The translations under genes were made by a program, and so were the position numbers. Below the pieces are notes generated by a model. It had not been told where the DNA came from, made no database searches, and was given only the letters and a program-made list of their open reading frames with translations. A DNA stretch of 64,000 bases from Pedobacter sp. KBS0701 (lineage in GTDB: Bacteria > Bacteroidota > Bacteroidia > Sphingobacteriales > Sphingobacteriaceae), in the NCBI RefSeq assembly GCF_005938645.2, contig NZ_CP042171.1, positions 3,472,001 to 3,536,000 on the forward strand, written 5' to 3'. This document shows positions 59,875-64,000 of the stretch, one piece after another. Within the stretch, counting starts at the first letter, position 1. Each line of letters opens with the position of its first letter.

Positions 59875-60387
59875 CTAAGGTCTATCAATATAGTAAGCTT
59901 TTGAGTAAATTTCCAATTTTTTATACTCAGTGGCAAACAATTTTTCATCTTTATTGATCTTCAAAAACATTCTTTTAGCCTTAAGTTCGGCTATAAGGCC
60001 ATAAGTTGTGCCTACTGCTGCCCCTAAAGTTGTAGCGGCTAAAAAGGCTGCAAGTTGTTCGTTGCCAGATCCATTGTTGTTATCTGTAAATGCCAAAGAA
60101 CCAATTGCCGCGCCAGCAAGTGTCCCGATCAGAAATCCTTTACCTGTATTGATGCCTTTTTTCTTTAAGCGGATGCTGATGATATTTTTTGCACGAAGCA
60201 TGATGTAATTCCCATAACCATCATTCACAGCGACACCTTCAGGAGAAATTTTCTCTAAAGTACCTTTTACAACAGGTAAAGAGTCTGAAACCACTTTTAC
60301 CTGGTAATTGATAAATTCCTGCGCTTTGGCTTCGCTAAAAAACAGATTACCTATAAAGAAACAGAGCGATACAAAGAAAATTTTCAT
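59875..60387 (-). CDS. Secreted hypothetical protein with a glycine-zipper-like segment
   Basis: A 170-residue protein with a signal peptide (MKIFFVSLCFFIGNLFFSEA). After a short beta-rich domain (QVKVVSDSLPVVKGTLEKIS) it has a glycine- and alanine-rich hydrophobic stretch, GFLIGTLAGAAIGSLAF, and then AAFLAATTLGAAVGTTYGLI, which suggests a hairpin inserted in a membrane or a glycine zipper. It resembles its downstream neighbour at 59133. The function is unknown. The gene is the first of the pair on this strand. Confidence 0.75.
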   Translation of the reverse strand: MKIFFVSLCFFIGNLFFSEAKAQEFINYQVKVVSDSLPVVKGTLEKISPEGVAVNDGYGNYIMLRAKNIISIRLKKKGINTGKGFLIGTLAGAAIGSLAFTDNNNGSGNEQLAAFLAATTLGAAVGTTYGLIAELKAKRMFLKINKDEKLFATEYKKLEIYSKAYYIDRP

Positions 60388-60600
60388 TGGAGAGCGGTTT
60401 AGTTGGTGAATTGTATAAATTGGTTAATTGGTTAACTGTAATAATTCGTTAAACGGTTAATTGTTCAAATCGACTAAAGACTGCCGACTCAAGTCTTCGG
60501 ACTAAAATCGATCAATCCACTCTCAACTCCAAACGCCCAACTCCAAACTTTAGTGCGTAGCATTAGGCGCTTAGCGGGAAAACTCCCAACTCCAAACTAA

Positions 60601-61005
60601 TCAACTTCCCATTTCCAGAATCTTATCAAATTCAGTAGCCTTAAGCGGCATTACCGATAAACGTCCTTGTCTAACCAAAGAAATATCAACCAAACTTGGT
60701 TCTGCTTTGATCTGCTCCAGCGAAACCGGGTTTTTCAGGCTTTCTACAGGCGATAAATCAACCACTACCCAGTTGGCATCATCAGTAGTTGGGTCCTGGT
60801 AAAACTCTTTCACCACTTTGGCAATACCAACCACGTTTTTACCTTCATTACTGTGGTAAAAAAGCACCAAGTCTCCTTCTTTCATGGCTTTCAGGTTATT
60901 CCTCGCCTGATAATTACGCACACCATCCCAAAAGGTGCGACCATCTTCATTAAATTTTTCCCAACTGTATTTAAAAGGCTCTGACTTGACTAACCAATGA
61001 TTCAT
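60601..61005 (-). CDS. EVE-domain protein
   Basis: A 134-residue protein made of a single EVE domain. The characteristic segments are NHWLVKSEPFKYSWEKF, TFWDGVRNYQARNNLKAMKE, GDLVLFYHSNEGKNVVGIA and a final ISLVRQGRLSVMPL. EVE domains are related to PUA and YTH domains and bind modified nucleotides in RNA or DNA. In Bacteroidota the gene is widespread and not tied to defence islands, so no defence role is claimed here. It is cytoplasmic and has intact length. Confidence 0.93.
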   Translation of the reverse strand: MNHWLVKSEPFKYSWEKFNEDGRTFWDGVRNYQARNNLKAMKEGDLVLFYHSNEGKNVVGIAKVVKEFYQDPTTDDANWVVVDLSPVESLKNPVSLEQIKAEPSLVDISLVRQGRLSVMPLKATEFDKILEMGS

Positions 61006-61146
61006 TCTGTTTTTAGTTTATTTCTATTTATCTAATCATCAAAACTAATAAATCTGAAAGAATTCGCAGGTATATTCCAAAATTTGGTGGTAACAAAAAG
61101 AAATACCTCAATAAATATGGAAAAGGCTTTAAATTTTTCTGCTTTA

Positions 61147-61596
61147 TTAAGATAATGGTGGTGGCATCAAAATTACCTCAACTCTATTTTCAGGTGTGGG
61201 AAGTGGAAGTTTACCGAGCAGATTTATTCCAAACGATGGATGATTACCGTTAGTATGAATGGCCATTGCTATCAGCGTACATTTTGCATCATCAAGACGT
61301 AAAACATCTGCTGAAGGCTCAAATTCTTCAAAGATGGTTTCAAATGCTAAAGTCTCCTTTGCATATTCAATACAGTCATAATAAATTGTTCTATCTGTCA
61401 TTTTGTATTGAACTTTCGTTACGATACCACCTTCCTCAGTTAAAATAAAACCTTTTCCATGAGCCTGATAAAGAATTAAGTTTTCCACTCTTTGATTGAA
61501 ACTAAACCCGAGCGCAATGAGAAGTTCATGTGCCTTATTCGCTGGAAGATTATATAAATCCCAGAGCTGTTGCGGTTTAATCTTTAATCCATTCAT
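61147..61596 (-). CDS. Hypothetical protein of 149 residues
   Basis: No family recognised. It starts MNGLKIKPQQLWDLYNLPAN and contains LLIALGFSFNQRVENLILYQ, a beta-rich middle with KGFILTEEGGIVTKVQYKMT and a proline-rich end (KLPLPTPENRVEVILMPPPL). There is no signal peptide, so it is cytoplasmic. The composition and codon use are ordinary. It is followed upstream, on the same strand, by a 56-residue membrane protein gene after a 94-bp gap. Confidence 0.65.
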   Translation of the reverse strand: MNGLKIKPQQLWDLYNLPANKAHELLIALGFSFNQRVENLILYQAHGKGFILTEEGGIVTKVQYKMTDRTIYYDCIEYAKETLAFETIFEEFEPSADVLRLDDAKCTLIAMAIHTNGNHPSFGINLLGKLPLPTPENRVEVILMPPPLS

Positions 61597-61690
61597 ATTT
61601 AAAGTTAAACATTTGGATTAAGAAGTATATACAGAATTCTAAATCCATTCCGCTCTCCAAATAGTGGCTTATGCAAAGAAAGGAATGAGT

Positions 61691-61861
61691 TTAGTGTTTA
61701 TTCTCATTCTGACGCTTGAGTTCATCATAAATGCCTTTCAAAATCTCATTTCGTTGGTAATTAGATTTACCAATATTATCCAATCTGCTTAATATAAAAT
61801 AAATGATCGTTACAACTACCAGAATTTGAATGGTTAAAACAGCGATCGACATATAATTCAT
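61691..61861 (-). CDS. Small single-helix membrane protein, 56 residues
   Basis: An ATG on the minus strand at 61861 opens a 56-codon frame starting MNYMSIAVLTIQILVVVTII (one membrane helix), then YFILSRLDNIGKSNY, and ending with a charged helix (LKGIYDELKRQNENKH) before TAA at 61693. The single hydrophobic helix with a charged tail is typical of small envelope or stress peptides. No name can be given. The clear start, helix and charged end argue for a real gene. Confidence 0.6.
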   Translation of the reverse strand: MNYMSIAVLTIQILVVVTIIYFILSRLDNIGKSNYQRNEILKGIYDELKRQNENKH

Positions 61862-61992
61862 AACGAGTGTTAATTAGTTTTTATCTAAGATAAAGAATAA
61901 TATCATCCTAAACCAAGCTTTTCCTCAAAAGCAGTTTATCGCCATTTTAAATTACCACCGGAATGTTTATATTTGATCAAAACGCGATCTAT

Positions 61993-62433
61993 ATGAAAAG
62001 ACAAATCTTACTCAGCTTCTCACTCTTAATCCTGATTATTATCAGCCAAAAAGCCAAAGCCCAGGATAGCCTGAAGGTAAATGCCCCGGTCGATACCATC
62101 ATCTACGATGATAAATTGTCTTCTGAAGGACACTTATACAAGTTCCCGTTATCACCCCTTAGTCAGGTGGAATATACACAGTTCATGAACAATCAGTATG
62201 CAACCTCGGATGTGATTAAAAAAAACAAACTTTACACCAAACTAGAGGTAACCACAATAGTGGAAAAAGACGGCAGTGTTTCTAAATACACTGTAAAAGG
62301 AACAGGCACCGAGGCCATGAAAAATGAAATCGTCAGGATCCTTAAACTCCTGCCAAAAAATACGCTCGGCACTAGAGATGGGGAAGCGGCAAGGTTTCGG
62401 CTACACCAGCCTTTTGAGTTTAAATATGAGTGA
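61993..62433 (+). CDS. Secreted hypothetical protein, TonB C-terminal-like
   Basis: A 146-residue protein starting at the ATG at 61993, where the signal peptide MKRQILLSFSLLILIIISQK begins; a TTG ten codons upstream is not needed. The last 70 residues (KLYTKLEVTTIVEKDGSVSK, YTVKGTGTEAMKNEIVRILK) follow the TonB C-terminal fold, with a closing HQPFEFKYE strand. The region before lacks the proline-rich span of true TonB, so this is a TonB-box-like domain used for other protein contacts. The function is unknown. Confidence 0.6.
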   Translation: MKRQILLSFSLLILIIISQKAKAQDSLKVNAPVDTIIYDDKLSSEGHLYKFPLSPLSQVEYTQFMNNQYATSDVIKKNKLYTKLEVTTIVEKDGSVSKYTVKGTGTEAMKNEIVRILKLLPKNTLGTRDGEAARFRLHQPFEFKYE

Positions 62434-62934
62434 GGCTTTGGGGTAGGTATTCCAACTCCACGCGCTTATCCTAGTTCCGAAATTGACACAGTTTATTTTA
62501 CTAACCCCATCCTAAATCCATCCTATACCCTCACGGTGGCTTACCTTAATAATTACTATTAGCGCAAGTCTCAGTGCTTTGGACAGCGGCGTGGATGACT
62601 TGTAATTTCATTATTAATTTTGGAAGTAATAACCGAACATAAGTCAAGCCAAGGCTTGAGGCAATGTGCGCTAAGACTTGCGCTAGAATGGGATTTTTTG
62701 GATATTCTATTTTCGAGTAAAATCAATATCTTGCCAAAACTAAATTAATGATCACAAAAATCTTTTGAAATCTTTCTAGTTTAAATGCTAATAGATATTT
62801 GAAAACCGATATAACTATTCTAAATATACAGCTACAAATTATGATAGAAACTCTAAAACAAATTGTAATCGAACATTTCGCGGGAACTAATTACGTAGTT
62901 TAAGAGTTCTGTGCAATAATATAACTCCCTTTAA
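62434..62934. other. 501-bp gap before the SIR2 gene, with an inverted-repeat element
   Basis: Holds a 126-bp element at 62560-62685 (separate entry), a 20-codon open frame at 62841-62903 (MIETLKQIVIEHFAGTNYVV) that may be the truncated start of a lost gene, and otherwise AT-rich sequence. No promoter of the usual type was located upstream of 62935. Confidence 0.45.
62560..62685. repeat. 126-bp inverted-repeat element before the SIR2 gene
   Basis: TAGCGCAAGTCT at 62560-62571 and AGACTTGCGCTA at 62674-62685 are exact inverted repeats, and between them TCAAGCCAAGGCTTGA (62644-62659) is a perfect palindrome. The shape is that of a small non-autonomous mobile element or a recombination scar. It marks the boundary between ordinary genes on the left and the AT-rich SIR2 gene on the right. 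Confidence 0.6.
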
Positions 62935-64000
62935 ATGGCAAAAAAGACAATTACAGATAACAAAGTATCTGAAAACTTGAAATCAGCAGAAGACTTTATT
63001 GAATCTTATTCTAGAATATCAGTTCCAGTTTATTCTGATGAAACTACATCCAAAGCTAATGAATATTTTAAAAAATATTTTAGTGAGAAAATGGAAGGGA
63101 ACTATTCTGAAATACTTCAAACACTAAGAAATAATTTAGTACATAGTTTCAGTAAAACTGATAGAACAGAAATTATCCGTGAATTAAAACAGAATTACAA
63201 GAAAGAGAAATTAGTTTTGGTTCTTGGTGCAGGAGTTTCAATGTCTTTTGGATTACCTTCTTGGGATATCTTATTACAAAAACTAATGATGACAACTCTA
63301 GAAAAGGAGAAAAACGCCTCTAGCATTTTGTCTAAATTGTTTGCCAAAATATTCAACCCTAGTCCACTCATAGCAGGAAGATATCTGCAAAAATATTTTG
63401 AGAGTAACAAAACTTCATTTGAAGAAGAGGTTCGAAATATTTTATATCAAGAAATTGAAAGAGGAACAAAATCCAAGTTGATGGATGAAATTATTAGGTA
63501 CTGCATCGCTCCTGGTAAAAGTCCAAATTTAAATAGTATCATTACTTATAATTTTGATGACATTTTAGAATACAACATACAAAAAAGCAGTTTAGACTTA
63601 CCATACAAATCAATTTATGGTAATGGTATGGATGTTGATACTGGAGAACTCCCAATATACCATGTTCATGGCTATTTGCCCGAGAAAGGAAAATTGTCAG
63701 ATGCTAACCAAATAACATTTGGTGAAAGTGTTTATCATAAGCAATATACGGATACATATAGTTGGAATAATATAGTGCAGATTAACAAATTTCGAGAGAA
63801 CAATTGTTTGTTTATCGGAACGTCTCTTACTGACCCTAACACAAGGAGGTTGCTTGACATTGCAAATCAGCAAAGAACAACCAAAAAAGGTTCACACTTT
63901 ATTTTTAAAATTAAATACAAAGTAGAGGATGTAAAAAAGGCCTTAAGTCTACTTTTAAATAATGAAGTTGACTTATTAAACGAGAAGTCCAATGCATCAC
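62935..64000 (+). CDS. SIR2-family (SIR2_2-like) protein, partial, possible anti-phage effector
   Basis: An ATG at 62935 opens a frame of 355 codons that leaves the window without a stop. Residues 1-90 are helical and unassigned. The SIR2 domain then shows KEKLVLVLGAGVSMSFGLPS (NAD site, GAG at 98-100), SIITYNFDDILEYN (Asn 206 and Asp 208), the catalytic-type His 245 in YHVHGYLPE, and CLFIGTSLTDPN (residues 291-302). These are hallmarks of SIR2-like domains that hydrolyse NAD in defence systems such as Thoeris, DSR and related ones. The gene is more AT-rich than its neighbours, which suggests transfer. What follows the SIR2 domain is unseen, so the system cannot be named. Confidence 0.85.
   Translation, partial: MAKKTITDNKVSENLKSAEDFIESYSRISVPVYSDETTSKANEYFKKYFSEKMEGNYSEILQTLRNNLVHSFSKTDRTEIIRELKQNYKKEKLVLVLGAGVSMSFGLPSWDILLQKLMMTTLEKEKNASSILSKLFAKIFNPSPLIAGRYLQKYFESNKTSFEEEVRNILYQEIERGTKSKLMDEIIRYCIAPGKSPNLNSIITYNFDDILEYNIQKSSLDLPYKSIYGNGMDVDTGELPIYHVHGYLPEKGKLSDANQITFGESVYHKQYTDTYSWNNIVQINKFRENNCLFIGTSLTDPNTRRLLDIANQQRTTKKGSHFIFKIKYKVEDVKKALSLLLNNEVDLLNEKSNAS

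Noticed and set aside
60601-61005. EVE-domain gene as part of a defence island
   Set aside because: Single EVE-domain genes of this length are common housekeeping genes in Bacteroidota, and the neighbours here are ordinary.
1-64000. CRISPR array or retron-like repeat
   Set aside because: No run of regularly spaced direct repeats was found. The repeats present are dispersed palindromic intergenic elements.

Overview
The window is chromosomal DNA of a Bacteroidota bacterium, most likely a Pedobacter-like member of the Sphingobacteriaceae. The evidence is a SusC/SusD pair, many secreted glycosidases starting with MKK-type signal peptides that end in AQ, a TTTG-N19-TAnnTTTG promoter before a tRNA gene, a type IX secretion plug protein, a TamL-type lipoprotein, and abundant short palindromic intergenic repeats. 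No ribosomal RNA, CRISPR array, integrase or complete insertion sequence is visible.

Positions 1-29.5 kb hold a polysaccharide utilization locus for pectin, mainly rhamnogalacturonan I and its arabinan side chains. It starts with the C-terminus of a SusC transporter and a SusD lipoprotein. A yefM-yoeB toxin-antitoxin pair follows, with three TGTACA operator cores. Then come a GH39-like enzyme, a leftward backbone-degrading cluster (PL11 lyase, two CE12 acetylesterases, GH2, GH105, rhamnose mutarotase, GH106, GH28), a rightward arabinan cluster (two GH51, one GH43), and a leftward group (GH127/146, a third CE12 esterase with an extra N-terminal domain, and an uncharacterised PHP-like protein). 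Together these could cut the backbone, remove acetyl groups, open the unsaturated ends, strip arabinose and galactose, and release and mutarotate rhamnose. No PUL regulator lies in the window. However, a 19-bp motif, GCAGGATACTACAGGATGC, occurs upstream of both PL11 and GH2, each time exactly 19 nt before a -7-like octamer, and looks like the activator site.

Positions 29.7-49.3 kb carry mostly housekeeping and envelope genes: an orphan RsbQ-like hydrolase, a shortened M16-like protein, an M28 peptidase, TspO, a patatin-barrel protein, a 2H phosphoesterase, TamL facing a TrmH-type methyltransferase with overlapping starts, tRNA-Cys with a 56-residue basic protein, a DUF4375 lipoprotein, an AlkD-like protein, PyrD, a YwnB-like oxidoreductase with its Rrf2 regulator (a shared TGTAAT-N7-ATTACA operator before each), an ABC-F ATPase and the T9SS plug protein.

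Positions 50.1-54.4 kb hold a compact four-gene operon: SUMF1-like protein, Tat-type Gfo/Idh/MocA oxidoreductase, ApbE flavin transferase and a sugar isomerase-like protein. After it come a GH13 amylase, a hotdog thioesterase, a CPA-type antiporter, two related secreted hypothetical proteins, an EVE protein and small unknowns. At the right edge, beyond a 126-bp inverted-repeat element, an AT-rich gene begins that encodes a SIR2-domain protein of the kind used in anti-phage defence. It runs out of the window, so any defence system it belongs to lies mainly beyond position 64000.
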